Positions 7,614 through 16,659 of a stretch of DNA of 64,000 bases are shown piece by piece; within the stretch, counting starts at the first letter, position 1; every line of letters begins with the position of its first letter. Origin of the DNA: Hespellia stercorisuis DSM 15480 (lineage in GTDB: Bacteria; Bacillota; Clostridia; Lachnospirales; Lachnospiraceae); NCBI RefSeq assembly GCF_900142165.1, contig NZ_FQZY01000019.1:1-64000 (forward strand), given 5' to 3'. Under the pieces are notes generated by a model. That model searched no databases. It was given only the letters and a program-made list of their open reading frames with translations, and was not told the origin of the DNA. Both the position numbers and the translations under genes were made by a program.

Positions 7614-8375
7614 ATGAATGAAAAGAAAGTAGTAGAAATCAGACATTTAATAAAAGATTATGGGACAAAGGGCTTCCAGACAAGAGTCTTAAAGGGAATC
7701 GACCTGGAAATTTTCCAGAATGACTTTATTGCCATCATGGGTCCGAGTGGTTCGGGCAAGACGACACTTCTGAATATCCTCTCCTCGATCGATAAGCCGA
7801 CGCAGGGGGCGGTCATGCTGGACGGCAAGGATATTACAAAGGTATCGAATCAGGAGCTGTCGAGACTTCGCAGGGATAAGATCGGATTCATATTTCAGGA
7901 TTATAACCTGCTGGATACCATGACGCTGCAGGATAACATCGCGCTGCCACTGTCCCTGAACGGCGTTCCAGCCAGGGAGTGCATCCAAAAGGCGCAGAAG
8001 CTGGCCTGGATGTTCGGACTGGAAGAGCATTTGCAGAAATATCCGTACCAGCTCTCTGGTGGACAGAAGCAGAGAGGGGCGACCAGCAGGGCACTGATCA
8101 CGAATCCAGAGATCATTTTTGCGGATGAGCCGACAGGCGCACTGGACTCAAAGTCAAGCCGTGATCTGCTGGAGCGTCTGAGAACAGTCAATGACCAGAA
8201 AAAGGCGACGATTCTGATGGTTACACACGATGCATTCTGTGCATCCTATGCAAAGGATGTCTTTATCCTGAGCGATGGAATGATTCAGTGCAGGCTGAGC
8301 AAAGGGAAAGACCGGAAGGAGTTTTACGACCGGATTATCGATATGCAGGCGTCTATGGGAGGTGACTTCTCATGA
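7614..8375 (+). CDS. BceA-like ABC transporter ATPase
   Basis: A 253-residue ABC ATPase of the MacB/LolD/BceA group. Walker A is GPSGSGKTT near residues 43-51, the Q loop is in FIFQDYNLLDTM, the signature is LSGGQKQRGATSRAL, and Walker B is IIFADEPTGALD with the following H loop in MVTHD. The signature tail GATS differs from the usual VAIA. Together with the next gene it should form the two-ATPase, one-permease complex that frees lipid II-cycle targets from peptide antibiotics and also signals to the kinase. Four-base overlap with the permease gene. Confidence 0.93.
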   Translation: MNEKKVVEIRHLIKDYGTKGFQTRVLKGIDLEIFQNDFIAIMGPSGSGKTTLLNILSSIDKPTQGAVMLDGKDITKVSNQELSRLRRDKIGFIFQDYNLLDTMTLQDNIALPLSLNGVPARECIQKAQKLAWMFGLEEHLQKYPYQLSGGQKQRGATSRALITNPEIIFADEPTGALDSKSSRDLLERLRTVNDQKKATILMVTHDAFCASYAKDVFILSDGMIQCRLSKGKDRKEFYDRIIDMQASMGGDFS

Positions 8376-10288
8376 GTATGGTGAAGCTGGCGGTACAGAA
8401 TTTTAAAAGCAGCTTTCGAAACTATTTGTCACTGATCCTCTCCATGGCATTTACAATCCTCATTTTTTTGAATTTTCAGTACATTGTTTTTTCGGATGCA
8501 TTTGCGATGCTGGGAGAACAAAATAAAGATTATATTGACATCGTGGTCAATGCAATTCTTATTGTACTGGGATGCTTTATGTTCTTTTTTATCTGGTATT
8601 CTACCAATGTGTTTCTGACAAGACGGAAAAAAGAGATTGGGATTTATGTTTTTATGGGGCTTTCCAATCAGAGAATCGGAAAGCTCTATATGATGGAATG
8701 TCTGATGACGGGAATCCTTGCGATGATCCTTGGAGTGGGATTCGGTGTGCTGGTAACACAGCTGTTCCAGATGATTCTTCTGGCAATCTCGGATATTTCT
8801 GTGGAGATACGTTTCCATTTTGAGCCGGAACCGATCCTGATAACCATCGCCGTATACCTCATCATGTATGGAATTTTTGTGATAAAGGGATATGTCAGTA
8901 TCGTGCGAAGCAGCGTACTGGAGATGGTTTCTGCAAATCGGCAGAATGAGTATGTGAGACAGAAGGGATGGCTTCTGATCGGAAAGGCGGTTGTGGGAAT
9001 AATCGTGCTGGGTGCAGGGTACTATCTGGCAGTCAAAGACGGCGGTCAGGAAGTGATGGGAAATGTTCTTATTGCGGTAGTTCTGGTCATCATCGGTGTG
9101 TATCTGCTCTTTGGCGGATTTATACCGTTTGTCTTTCAAAAGCTGGAGAAGAATAAGAAATTTTTGTATCAGAAGCAGAGAACTCTGTGGGTGAGCAACG
9201 TCATTTTCCGTATGAAGAAAAACTATCGTTCTTATGCCATGACCAGTGTACTGATGCTTTGTTCTGTCACTGCTCTGGCGACGGGATTTGCCATGAAGAT
9301 GCGTTATGACAATATTGTACATTTTCGGAACACCTATACGTACCAGATTGTCAGCGTACGGCAGGGGATTGGCGAGGAGATCGCGGATCTGATCAAAAAG
9401 GATAATCAGATTGATTACAGCAATGAGATTCCGATGCTGCAGCTGGATCCGTCTCTTTATCACGCACATTATGAAGGGGAACAGTACGTTCTGCTGTCTT
9501 ATTCGGAGGTGGCACAGGCGGCAGAAGATGCCGGGCTTGCATTTGAAATGGAGGAGCCGGCGGCGGATGAACTGATTGAGGCCGGTAATGTTCCGCTGAT
9601 TTCCATCATTACAGAGGAGAGCGGGATTACGATCACGCTCGATGGAAAAGAGTTCAGGCAGACGGACGATGTCGAGGTTCCTTATCTTGGCTATCTGCAG
9701 GAGTCAATGTCGTTTTACATCGTAAATGATCAGGTTTACAGAGAATTTCAGTCGAAGGGGCAGCAGCTTTATACCTACAATTATCGGATTGACGACATTT
9801 ACAATTATGAGGCTTCTATGGATGAACTGGACACGATTGTGAGCAATACTCCGGACAGTCAAACAGGACGCATAGCAATAGATCCAAGGAATCCGGAGGA
9901 GGAATGGATCAAGATTCTGTATTCGGTCGGTGTCTTTATGTTCCTTGTGTTTACACTTGCCAGTGGAAGTATCCTCTTTATGAAACTCTATAATGATGCG
10001 TTTGAGGAAAGAGAAAGATACGGGGTGCTCAGAAAGCTCGGATTCAGTCAGAAAACAATTGAAAAGTCAATTTCCAGGGAACTTCTTATGACCTACGCGC
10101 TGCCGTTTCTTGTTATGGCACTATCCAGCTTCTTTTCCGTGCATGCGCTCGGAAAGATGACACATACATCGCTTTTGACGGTCAATGTGGTGAGCGTCGG
10201 GGTGACTCTGGTGATTTTCCTGATCTGTTATCTGTGTTCGATACTGGTATACCGGAAAAATGTCTTCTTATCAGGAATTTCGCGTTGA
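8372..10288 (+). CDS. BceB-like FtsX-family permease
   Basis: A 638-residue permease. Hydrophobic segments near residues 18-37, 53-75, 105-133, 150-175, 205-225, 230-255 and 285-305 are followed by a large extracellular domain (about 320-510) and three C-terminal helices (about 523-545, 572-595, 605-628). Ten helices with a roughly 200-residue loop between helices 7 and 8 is the BceB architecture; that loop is the substrate-recognition and signalling domain. The ectodomain is rich in Asp and Glu. Substrate prediction from sequence alone is not safe: bacitracin, lantibiotics and mammalian peptides are all known for the family. Confidence 0.92.
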   Translation: MSMVKLAVQNFKSSFRNYLSLILSMAFTILIFLNFQYIVFSDAFAMLGEQNKDYIDIVVNAILIVLGCFMFFFIWYSTNVFLTRRKKEIGIYVFMGLSNQRIGKLYMMECLMTGILAMILGVGFGVLVTQLFQMILLAISDISVEIRFHFEPEPILITIAVYLIMYGIFVIKGYVSIVRSSVLEMVSANRQNEYVRQKGWLLIGKAVVGIIVLGAGYYLAVKDGGQEVMGNVLIAVVLVIIGVYLLFGGFIPFVFQKLEKNKKFLYQKQRTLWVSNVIFRMKKNYRSYAMTSVLMLCSVTALATGFAMKMRYDNIVHFRNTYTYQIVSVRQGIGEEIADLIKKDNQIDYSNEIPMLQLDPSLYHAHYEGEQYVLLSYSEVAQAAEDAGLAFEMEEPAADELIEAGNVPLISIITEESGITITLDGKEFRQTDDVEVPYLGYLQESMSFYIVNDQVYREFQSKGQQLYTYNYRIDDIYNYEASMDELDTIVSNTPDSQTGRIAIDPRNPEEEWIKILYSVGVFMFLVFTLASGSILFMKLYNDAFEERERYGVLRKLGFSQKTIEKSISRELLMTYALPFLVMALSSFFSVHALGKMTHTSLLTVNVVSVGVTLVIFLICYLCSILVYRKNVFLSGISR

Positions 10289-10335
10289 CATTTGATTTCA
10301 GTGAGGTATACTGACTATATAAACAAAAATAGTCA
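10285..10335 (+). promoter_or_regulatory. Promoter and operator of the TetR gene
   Basis: TTGACA (10285-10290) and TATACT (10307-10312) lie 16 bases apart. Immediately downstream is an inverted repeat, TGACTAT (10312-10318) and ATAGTCA (10329-10335), placed to block RNA polymerase. The same word order, TGACTATATA then nine bases then AGTCAAA, recurs before the ABC exporter at 11026-11052. Confidence 0.75.
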
Positions 10336-10350
10336 AAAAGGAGAAAACAT

Positions 10351-10944
10351 TTGCCAAAGTGTTATTCAGAACAGGAAAGAGAATATATCAAAAACCGTCT
10401 GAGGGAAGAGGCAGCCAAGTGTCTGGGGCAGTATGGGATCCGGCGCACAACGGTGGATGAGCTCGTGAAGCGCGTGAAGATTCCCAAGGGAACTTTTTAC
10501 TTGTTTTATCAGTCGAAGGAACTGCTGTTATTTGAGGTGATTCTGAAATTTCATGACCAGATTGAGACGGAATTATATCAGGCATTTGCGCAGATCTGCG
10601 AAGAGAACTTCCATGCGGAGAAGGTGACCGATATCATATTTGGTTTTTTCAAAAAAGCTTCGGAATCGCCGATACTGAGGATGCTGGATTCCGATGAGGT
10701 CCAGCTGCTTGCACGGAAACTTCCGCCCGAGGTCCTGCAAAATCATCTGGAATACGATGAGGATATGGTGGAGCGGGTGTTCTCGCTGCTGCCAGTCAGG
10801 ACTGATGTAGATCAGGAAGTATTCAGTGCTGCATTTCGCGGAATCTATTTTGCGACACTGCACAGAGATGAGATGGGAGCAGAGCATTTTGACGAGGCGC
10901 TGCGGCTGCTGGTAAACGGGCTGGTGCTGCAGATGATGCAGTAG
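10351..10944 (+). CDS. TetR-family repressor of the adjacent ABC exporter
   Basis: A 197-residue TetR protein. The helix-turn-helix spans about residues 28-60 (GIRRTTVDELVKRVKIPKGTFYLFYQSKE). The rest is an all-helical ligand and dimerisation domain with no close similarity I can name. The start is a TTG at 10351, 5-6 bases after AAAAGGAGA; no ATG is better placed. It sits between its own operator and a near-identical operator ahead of the ABC exporter, so it very likely represses both itself and that exporter. The inducing ligand is unknown. Confidence 0.88.
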   Translation: MPKCYSEQEREYIKNRLREEAAKCLGQYGIRRTTVDELVKRVKIPKGTFYLFYQSKELLLFEVILKFHDQIETELYQAFAQICEENFHAEKVTDIIFGFFKKASESPILRMLDSDEVQLLARKLPPEVLQNHLEYDEDMVERVFSLLPVRTDVDQEVFSAAFRGIYFATLHRDEMGAEHFDEALRLLVNGLVLQMMQ

Positions 10945-10986
10945 AAGCAGAAGAGAGTAAGGGAAATAGACAGTATGACAGAAGTG

Positions 10987-11009
10987 AGTCCGGCAAAGTT
11001 TGTCGGACT
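10987..11009. terminator. Hairpin after the TetR gene
   Basis: AGTCCGGCAAA pairs with TTTGTCGGACT (one mismatch) in the gap after tetR. The following bases are TAAAAC with no T tract, so it may be a weak terminator or an RNA-stabilising stem. Confidence 0.35.
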
Positions 11010-11024
11010 TAAAACAAAGCCAAG

Positions 11025-11052
11025 TTTGACTATATAGTGAAAAGCAGTCAAA
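11025..11052 (+). promoter_or_regulatory. Second TetR operator, upstream of ABC exporter
   Basis: TTTGACT (11025-11031) and AGTCAAA (11046-11052) form an inverted repeat. From TGACTATATA onward it aligns without gaps to the operator before the TetR gene, with only the central nine bases differing. It lies about 45 bases ahead of the exporter start. Confidence 0.72.
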
Positions 11053-11095
11053 TGGTTTTCTCGCAGAATCATTATCGGAAAAAAAGGAGGATATC

Positions 11096-11941
11096 ATGAT
11101 AACCGTACAGAACTTAAATTTCAGCTATACCGGCAGACCATTTATACAGGATATGAACTTCCATGTCTCGCAGGGGGAGGTATTCGGATTTCTCGGACCC
11201 TCCGGGGCCGGAAAAAGTACGCTCCAAAAGATTCTGACCGGAATGCTGCCGGGGGATCAGGGGCAGGTGCTGGTCAACGGCGCAGAGTGTAAACAGCACA
11301 AAAAGGATTTCTATGAAAACATCGGAGTAGACTTTGAATTTTCCACCATGTATGAAAAGCTGACGGCAAGGGAAAACCTGCGCTTCTTTTCTTCATTGTA
11401 TGAGAAGAAACCACGTCCGGCAGATGAACTGCTGAAAAAAATGGGACTTCTGCAGGATGCGGACAAAAGGGTCTCCGATTATTCAAAGGGGATGAAAGCA
11501 CGGCTCAACTTTATCAAGGCACTTCTGCACGACCCGGCACTCCTGTTTCTCGATGAACCCACAAGCGGTTTGGATCCCACCAATAACCGTCTGATGAAGG
11601 ATATGATTCTGGAGGAGAAGGAGCGGGGGAAGACGATCCTGCTCACCACCCACAACATGCAGGATGCCACAGAGCTCTGCGACCGGGTGGCATTTATTGT
11701 GGGCGGACAGATCATGGCGTTGGACAGTCCTCACAATCTGATTATGTCACAGGGGGCAGCATCGGTGACCTATTGTTGGCAGGAGGCAGGAGAACAGTCG
11801 TCGTCCTGTGCTCTGGACAGAATCTCTGAGGATGAAAAACTGAAAGCATTGATCAAAGAAAACAGGCTGGTATCGATTCACAGCAGCGAACCGACGCTGA
11901 ATGACATTTTCATAGATATTACAGGGAGGACACTGGTATGA
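11096..11941 (+). CDS. ABC exporter ATPase subunit
   Basis: A 281-residue ATPase of the ABC-2 exporter type. Walker A is GPSGAGKST near residues 35-43, the signature is the divergent YSKGMKARLNF, Walker B is LLFLDEPTSGLDP, and the H loop is in LLTTHNMQDA. The C-terminal 60 residues form the extra domain common in drug and bacteriocin-immunity exporters. AAAAGGAGG sits just before the ATG. The next two genes overlap head to tail by four bases each, so the three products should assemble as one transporter with two different permeases. The substrate is unknown; TetR control suggests a toxic small molecule. Confidence 0.9.
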   Translation: MITVQNLNFSYTGRPFIQDMNFHVSQGEVFGFLGPSGAGKSTLQKILTGMLPGDQGQVLVNGAECKQHKKDFYENIGVDFEFSTMYEKLTARENLRFFSSLYEKKPRPADELLKKMGLLQDADKRVSDYSKGMKARLNFIKALLHDPALLFLDEPTSGLDPTNNRLMKDMILEEKERGKTILLTTHNMQDATELCDRVAFIVGGQIMALDSPHNLIMSQGAASVTYCWQEAGEQSSSCALDRISEDEKLKALIKENRLVSIHSSEPTLNDIFIDITGRTLV

Positions 11942-12618
11942 GGCTCAAAAAATTGATAGCAGGCGATATAAAATTTCAGATAAAATACGGGTTTTACTTC
12001 CTGTACGCAGTTCTGACCATCCTCTATAGCGCGGTGCTCCTTTCCCTCCCGCAGCAGTGGAGAGACCGCATTGCGACACTGCTGATTTTTTCAGATCCCG
12101 CAGCTATGGGGATGTTTTTTATGGGAGCCATCGTGCTGCTGGAGAAAAGCCAGAGAGTGCTGTGCACACTGGCTGTCTCGCCGGTCAGACCCGCGGAATA
12201 CATCCTTTCAAAGCTGCTATCAATCGGAAGCATTTCCGTTATCGCTGCAGTTGTGATTGCTGCTGCTATCGGGAAGAAACATATAGGATTGCTGGTGGTG
12301 GGAACCGTGGTGACGAGCGTGGTCTTTACGCTTCTGGGAATGATCGTGGCAGCAAAAATTACGAGTCTGAATCAGTTCATCCTCTGGACGGTTCCCTTTG
12401 AGCTTATCGGGTTCGGACCGGCGGCACTCTACCTGTTTCAGGTGGATTTTCTGGGCTTTTCGTATTATCCGGCAAACATCTGTATCGATCTGGTGGCAGG
12501 ACAGGTACCGGGAATGCAAAAGCTTGCGGTGGTCGGCGTATTAATCCTGATTTTGTTTCGGACAGCCTGTAAAAGTGTCTCAAAAATGTTCAGCGAACTG
12601 GGAGGTGCAAAGCTATGA
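11938..12618 (+). CDS. ABC-2 type exporter permease subunit 1
   Basis: A 226-residue integral membrane protein with about six hydrophobic segments (roughly residues 18-38, 45-62, 92-112, 115-138, 143-168, 195-212). It is homologous in layout to permeases annotated as fluoroquinolone-type export subunits, which come as two small unequal permeases after one ATPase. The start overlaps the ATPase stop (ATGA). The motif LCTLAVSPVRPAEYILSKLL resembles the loop of ABC-2 permeases that contacts the ATPase. Substrate is not predictable. Confidence 0.82.
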   Translation: MRLKKLIAGDIKFQIKYGFYFLYAVLTILYSAVLLSLPQQWRDRIATLLIFSDPAAMGMFFMGAIVLLEKSQRVLCTLAVSPVRPAEYILSKLLSIGSISVIAAVVIAAAIGKKHIGLLVVGTVVTSVVFTLLGMIVAAKITSLNQFILWTVPFELIGFGPAALYLFQVDFLGFSYYPANICIDLVAGQVPGMQKLAVVGVLILILFRTACKSVSKMFSELGGAKL

Positions 12619-13376
12619 AAGCGATTTGCAGTAGTTTCAGGCAGATGATTCTGTTCCTGAAAAATGATATGATGCTTGCCGTTGCATGTGGTGCCCCGGT
12701 TTTGATAGGTATCGCATTTCGATTTGGGATTCCGCTGCTGGAGCGGATTCTGACCGGCCACTTTGGCATGGAAGAGATCCTGACGCAGTATTATCCGGTG
12801 TTCGATCTGTTTCTGGCATGTATCACGCCTGTTTTCTACTGTTTTGTGGCAGCGATGGTGATGCTGGAGGAGCGGGATGACCACATCATGACAGCACTGC
12901 ATGCCACACCATTAGGGCAGACCGGATACTTCATCTCACGGCTGGGGCTGCCGGGAGTTTTCTCTTTTCTGATCACAGAGATCATGACTGCCGTTTTTTC
13001 GCTCACCGCACTGTCAGCTGTCACACAGCTTTTGCTGGCGCTGGATGGAGCGGCCCAGGGCGTGATGTTTTCCCTGCTGGTCGTCACATTGTCCTCAAAT
13101 AAGCTGGAGGGAATGGCGGTGACAAAACTGACCTCGCTTATAATCCTCGGGGCGGTGGTTCCATGGTTCGTCCCGGAGCGGGTGCAATTTGTGTTCTGGC
13201 TGCTGCCATCCTTCTGGATGGGGAAAATGGTCTGGGGGCAGGAACATCTCCTGGTGCTGCCATCGTTGATTCTGGCGGTTCTGTGGATCTATGTGCTTCT
13301 GCGCAGGAGTGCGAGACGGGGATGCAACCGAAGAGGGAGAACAGACAACGGATGTTTAAAGAAGTGGGCGGCATAA
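12615..13376 (+). CDS. ABC-2 type exporter permease subunit 2
   Basis: A 253-residue membrane protein with six hydrophobic segments and the motif MTALHATPLGQTGYFISRL, parallel to the LAVSPVRPAEYILSKLL block of the preceding permease, showing that the two are distant paralogues. It overlaps the previous gene by ATGA and completes the tetR-controlled exporter. The C-terminal tail (RRSARRGCNRRGRTDN) is strongly basic. No terminator is evident before the next promoter region. Confidence 0.82.
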   Translation: MKAICSSFRQMILFLKNDMMLAVACGAPVLIGIAFRFGIPLLERILTGHFGMEEILTQYYPVFDLFLACITPVFYCFVAAMVMLEERDDHIMTALHATPLGQTGYFISRLGLPGVFSFLITEIMTAVFSLTALSAVTQLLLALDGAAQGVMFSLLVVTLSSNKLEGMAVTKLTSLIILGAVVPWFVPERVQFVFWLLPSFWMGKMVWGQEHLLVLPSLILAVLWIYVLLRRSARRGCNRRGRTDNGCLKKWAA

Positions 13377-13496
13377 AGAATGCCTGTAAATTTGCGAAAG
13401 AAAAGTGGAAATGAAAATAGTGTAGAATAAAAGGGAATATTATTTTGAAATCTGTAAAAGATGGTAAATAATAAAAGACTGTGTTATGATAGCTGT

Positions 13497-13509
13497 GAAA
13501 ATAATTTTC
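13497..13509 (+). promoter_or_regulatory. RpiR-type operator upstream of the RpiR gene
   Basis: GAAAATAATTTTC, a 13-bp dyad with GAAAAT and ATTTTC arms, lies just after a TATGAT -10-like element (13485-13490) and 16 bases before the start codon. The same arms recur at 14509-14521 before the PTS gene. MurR/RpiR proteins are known to bind GAAAAT/ATTTTC-like palindromes, so autoregulation is likely. Confidence 0.65.
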
Positions 13510-13524
13510 GCGGAGGGAACAGCT

Positions 13525-14376
13525 ATGGAACGTCAACAGAATGTATTGGACCAAATCTGCATCATGTACGATTCTTTTTTTGAACAGGAGAAAAAAATTG
13601 CATCGTATATCATGCAGAATCATAAAGAAGTAGTGAATATGACGATTGGAGAACTGGCAAAAGAAAGCGGAACCAGCGTTGCGACGATATCCCGCTTTTG
13701 CAAAAAGTGCAACGTGGATGGATTTCACCATCTTAAAATCAGTCTCGCAAAGGAAATCGTAGAATCAAATGATGATGTGAAAGTATCAAATGATATCAGC
13801 AGAGGAGACATCGAGCAGTCGCTGCAGAATATTCTGGCCAATAAGACAGAAGAAATAAAGCAGACGATCTCTATGATTAACTGCAGCGAGCTGGACCAGA
13901 TATTAGATATCATACAGATTGCAAATCTGGTGCAGCTGGTGGCGGTCGGGAATACCATTCCGGTTGCGCTTGATGGAGCATTTAAATTCAATGAGATCGG
14001 GATCAAGGCGGTGTCCGGCACTATTTGGGAGACTCAGCTTGCATTTGCTCTGACCTTAAAAAAGGGTGATGTGATGATTTTGATCTCCAATTCCGGAGAA
14101 TCGAAGCGGGTCTGCATGATGGCAGAGGAGGCAAAGAAGAATGGGGTGATTACGATCGGTATCACAAACAATCCCAATTCTACTCTGGGTGAAATCGTTG
14201 ACTTCCACATCAAGACCGCAACAAGGGAAAAGCTGTTTTTAAATGAATTTTGCTTTTCGAGGGTGTCAGCGATGACCGTGATGGAGATCTTTTATTTGTT
14301 TCTGACGGTAGGACAGAAGAAAAGTTATGAACATTTGAGTTATTGTGAAAATCTTATGGCTGATGAAAAATTATGA
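13525..14376 (+). CDS. RpiR/MurR-family regulator with SIS domain
   Basis: A 283-residue regulator. Residues 1-77 carry the RpiR helix-turn-helix (ASYIMQNHKEVVNMTIGELA then SGTSVATISRFCKKC). Residues about 110-250 form a SIS sugar-phosphate-binding domain with LVAVGNTIPVALDGAFKF and the loop VMILISNSGESKRV. These proteins sense phosphosugars. The start at 13525 follows GGAGGGAAC; a longer frame from 13486 would overlap the promoter and operator. The neighbouring PTS and dehydrogenase genes, preceded by the same operator, are the probable targets. Confidence 0.9.
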   Translation: MERQQNVLDQICIMYDSFFEQEKKIASYIMQNHKEVVNMTIGELAKESGTSVATISRFCKKCNVDGFHHLKISLAKEIVESNDDVKVSNDISRGDIEQSLQNILANKTEEIKQTISMINCSELDQILDIIQIANLVQLVAVGNTIPVALDGAFKFNEIGIKAVSGTIWETQLAFALTLKKGDVMILISNSGESKRVCMMAEEAKKNGVITIGITNNPNSTLGEIVDFHIKTATREKLFLNEFCFSRVSAMTVMEIFYLFLTVGQKKSYEHLSYCENLMADEKL

Positions 14377-14443
14377 TGAAATAACAAATTCGAATGACTA
14401 TATAGAAGGCGCCCGCTGTTTCAATTATCCGAAAAAATGACCA

Positions 14444-14482
14444 AAAAAGAGAGTTTGTTTCGCGGAGACGGACTCTCTTTTT
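14444..14482 (+). terminator. Intrinsic terminator after the RpiR gene
   Basis: AAAAAGAGAGT (14444-14454) and ACTCTCTTTTT (14472-14482) form a perfect 11-bp stem, and the stem's own T run serves as the T tract. It separates the regulator transcript from the PTS promoter. Confidence 0.8.
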
Positions 14483-14508
14483 GTGCGCTATTAACAAAGA
14501 CAATGTAT

Positions 14509-14581
14509 GAAAATGATTTTCGCGGAAATCGTATTGACAAAAAGATATTTCACGGTATAATTACTTATGAAAATAATTATT
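14509..14581 (+). promoter_or_regulatory. PTS promoter flanked by two RpiR-type operators
   Basis: TTGACA (14534-14539) and TATAAT (14556-14561) are 16 bases apart, a near-consensus promoter. A GAAAATGATTTTC palindrome lies upstream (14509-14521), and a half-degenerate GAAAATAATTATT lies across the start region (14569-14581). Two sites 60 bp apart suggest repression by bridging or by blocking. Confidence 0.72.
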
Positions 14582-14673
14582 GCAAAATGAAAGGAAACGA
14601 AAACCGTTACTCGTCAGTCCGAGACAAATTTATCGGTCATGGAAAAAGATGAGAAGAAGGAGAGAGGTTGAAT

Positions 14674-16611
14674 ATGAGAATCAGTGATTTATTGAATCAA
14701 GAAGCAATTGATCTGAATGCAAAAGTATCTTCGAAGATGGATGCCATCAGCCATTTAGTGGATCTGATGGACAGAAGTGGCAGTCTCAGCGACAAAGAGG
14801 CATATCGACAGGGCGTCCTGGCAAGAGAACAAGAGGGAAGCACAGGAATTGGAGAAGGAATTGCAATCCCGCATGCTAAAGTTGCAGCGGTGAAAAAACC
14901 GGCATTGGCGTCTATGCGTGTCAATCAAGGAGTGGATTATGATGCCCTGGACGGTGAGCCAGCAAAATTATTCTTCATGATTGCCGCACCGGAAGGCGGA
15001 GCCAATGTGCATCTGGAAGCGTTGGCGAGATTGTCGAAGATGCTTATGGACGATCAGTTTCGTGAGGATCTAATGCAGGCGGACAGTGTGAGTGGATTTC
15101 TGGGAATCATCGACCGGAAAGAGGCAGAGCTGGATGCAGAGGTGCAGAAAAAAGAGTCCGGGAAATCGTCCGGAGAGATGACTGTGGACCAGCAGGGATA
15201 TCCGGTATTAGCAATTACTGCCTGCCCAACGGGAATTGCACATACCTATATGGCAGCGGAAAGTCTGGAGAAAAAGGGACAGGAAATGGGCTGCCCGGTC
15301 AAAGTAGAAACACAAGGGGCAGAAGGTGCCAAAAATGTGCTGACGGCAGAAGAAATACGTCAGGCAGAGTGCATCATCATAGCCGCGGATAAAAATGTAG
15401 ATCTGGCGAGATTCGATGGGAAACGTGTTATTGTGACGAAGGTTTCTGACGGAATTCATAAACCGGAGGAATTGATCGAAAAGGGGCTGCATGGTGAGGT
15501 GGAAATCTATCATCACATTGCCGGTGAAGAGACAGCGGAAGTAAAGGGAGAAGGTCTGGGACGTTCCATCTATAAGCATCTGATGAACGGAGTGTCCCAT
15601 ATGCTGCCGTTTGTTATCGGCGGAGGTATCCTGATCGCACTTGCATTTTTATTTGATGATTACAGCATCGATCCGTCAAACTTTGGAAAGAATACACCGC
15701 TGGCGGCTTATCTGAAGACTATTGGTGAATTTTCATTTGGAATGATGCTCCCGGTTCTGGCTGGATTTATCGCCATGAGCATTGCAGATAGACCGGGACT
15801 TGCGGTTGGTTTTATTGCCGGGATGGTTGCAAAAGCAGGCTGTACATTCGCAAACCCAGCCGGAGGAGATGTGAATTCGGGCTTTTTAGGAGCGCTTTTG
15901 GCAGGTTTTGTGGCAGGGTATCTCGTGCTTTTGCTGAAAAAGCTGACGGCGAAGATTCCGAGAGCAATGGATGGCGTGAGACCGATGATTATCTATCCTG
16001 TGGTGGGGATTTTGGCAGCGGCAGTCGTTACAACGTTTATCAATCCATTTATGGGCATCATCAATACGGCACTGACAAATGCACTTAACAGCTTGAATGG
16101 AACCAGCAAAATTCTGCTCGGTATGGTGACTGCCGGAATGCAGTCTACAGATATGGGTGGCCCAATAAACAAAGCGTCTTATGTATTTGCAACATCCCAG
16201 TTGTCAGAGGGCAACTTCGAGATTATGGCCGCAGTTATGGCTGGAGGAATGATTCCGCCGCTTGCCATTGCACTTTGCACTACATTTTTCAAGAATCGTT
16301 TTACAGAAAAAGAGAGACAGTCTGGTATGGTCAATTATTTGCTTGGGTTATCCTTTATTTCAGAAGGCGCCATTCCTTTTGCGGCAAGTGATCCGCTCAG
16401 AGTCATTCCATCCTGTATCGCGGGTTCTGCTATTGCCGGCGGATTGTCCATGGCGTTTGGATGTACGCTTCGTGCCCCTCACGGAGGAGTGTTTGTCATT
16501 CCTACGATAGGTCATCCATTTCTCTATATGGGAGCAATCCTGATCGGGTCTGTTGTGGGATGCGTTATTCTGGCAGTTTTGAAAAAGCCGCTGCAGAAAA
16601 TGGGAAAATAA
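14674..16611 (+). CDS. Fructose-family PTS transporter, fused IIA-IIB-IIC
   Basis: A 645-residue phosphotransferase-system permease of the Fru family. The IIA domain (1-145) has its phosphorylated His67 in AIPHAK. The IIB domain (about 175-275) has Cys184 in ITACPTGIAH. The IIC membrane domain (about 300-645) has the family pattern of eight or more helices and ends in FVIPTIGHPFLYMGAILIG. It would import and phosphorylate a hexose or related polyol. I prefer ATG 14674 to the upstream TTG at 14668; both are in reach of the AGGAG at 14658. No 1-phosphofructokinase follows. Instead a Gfo/Idh/MocA dehydrogenase does, so the substrate is probably not plain fructose. Confidence 0.92.
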   Translation: MRISDLLNQEAIDLNAKVSSKMDAISHLVDLMDRSGSLSDKEAYRQGVLAREQEGSTGIGEGIAIPHAKVAAVKKPALASMRVNQGVDYDALDGEPAKLFFMIAAPEGGANVHLEALARLSKMLMDDQFREDLMQADSVSGFLGIIDRKEAELDAEVQKKESGKSSGEMTVDQQGYPVLAITACPTGIAHTYMAAESLEKKGQEMGCPVKVETQGAEGAKNVLTAEEIRQAECIIIAADKNVDLARFDGKRVIVTKVSDGIHKPEELIEKGLHGEVEIYHHIAGEETAEVKGEGLGRSIYKHLMNGVSHMLPFVIGGGILIALAFLFDDYSIDPSNFGKNTPLAAYLKTIGEFSFGMMLPVLAGFIAMSIADRPGLAVGFIAGMVAKAGCTFANPAGGDVNSGFLGALLAGFVAGYLVLLLKKLTAKIPRAMDGVRPMIIYPVVGILAAAVVTTFINPFMGIINTALTNALNSLNGTSKILLGMVTAGMQSTDMGGPINKASYVFATSQLSEGNFEIMAAVMAGGMIPPLAIALCTTFFKNRFTEKERQSGMVNYLLGLSFISEGAIPFAASDPLRVIPSCIAGSAIAGGLSMAFGCTLRAPHGGVFVIPTIGHPFLYMGAILIGSVVGCVILAVLKKPLQKMGK

Positions 16612-16659
16612 ATTTACAGACAATCAAATAACTTTACAGAATATAACGGAGGTATCATT

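Noticed and set aside
14437-14652. 71-codon open frame between RpiR and PTS genes
   Set aside because: It runs through a terminator, the promoter and two operators, has no ribosome site and no protein character.
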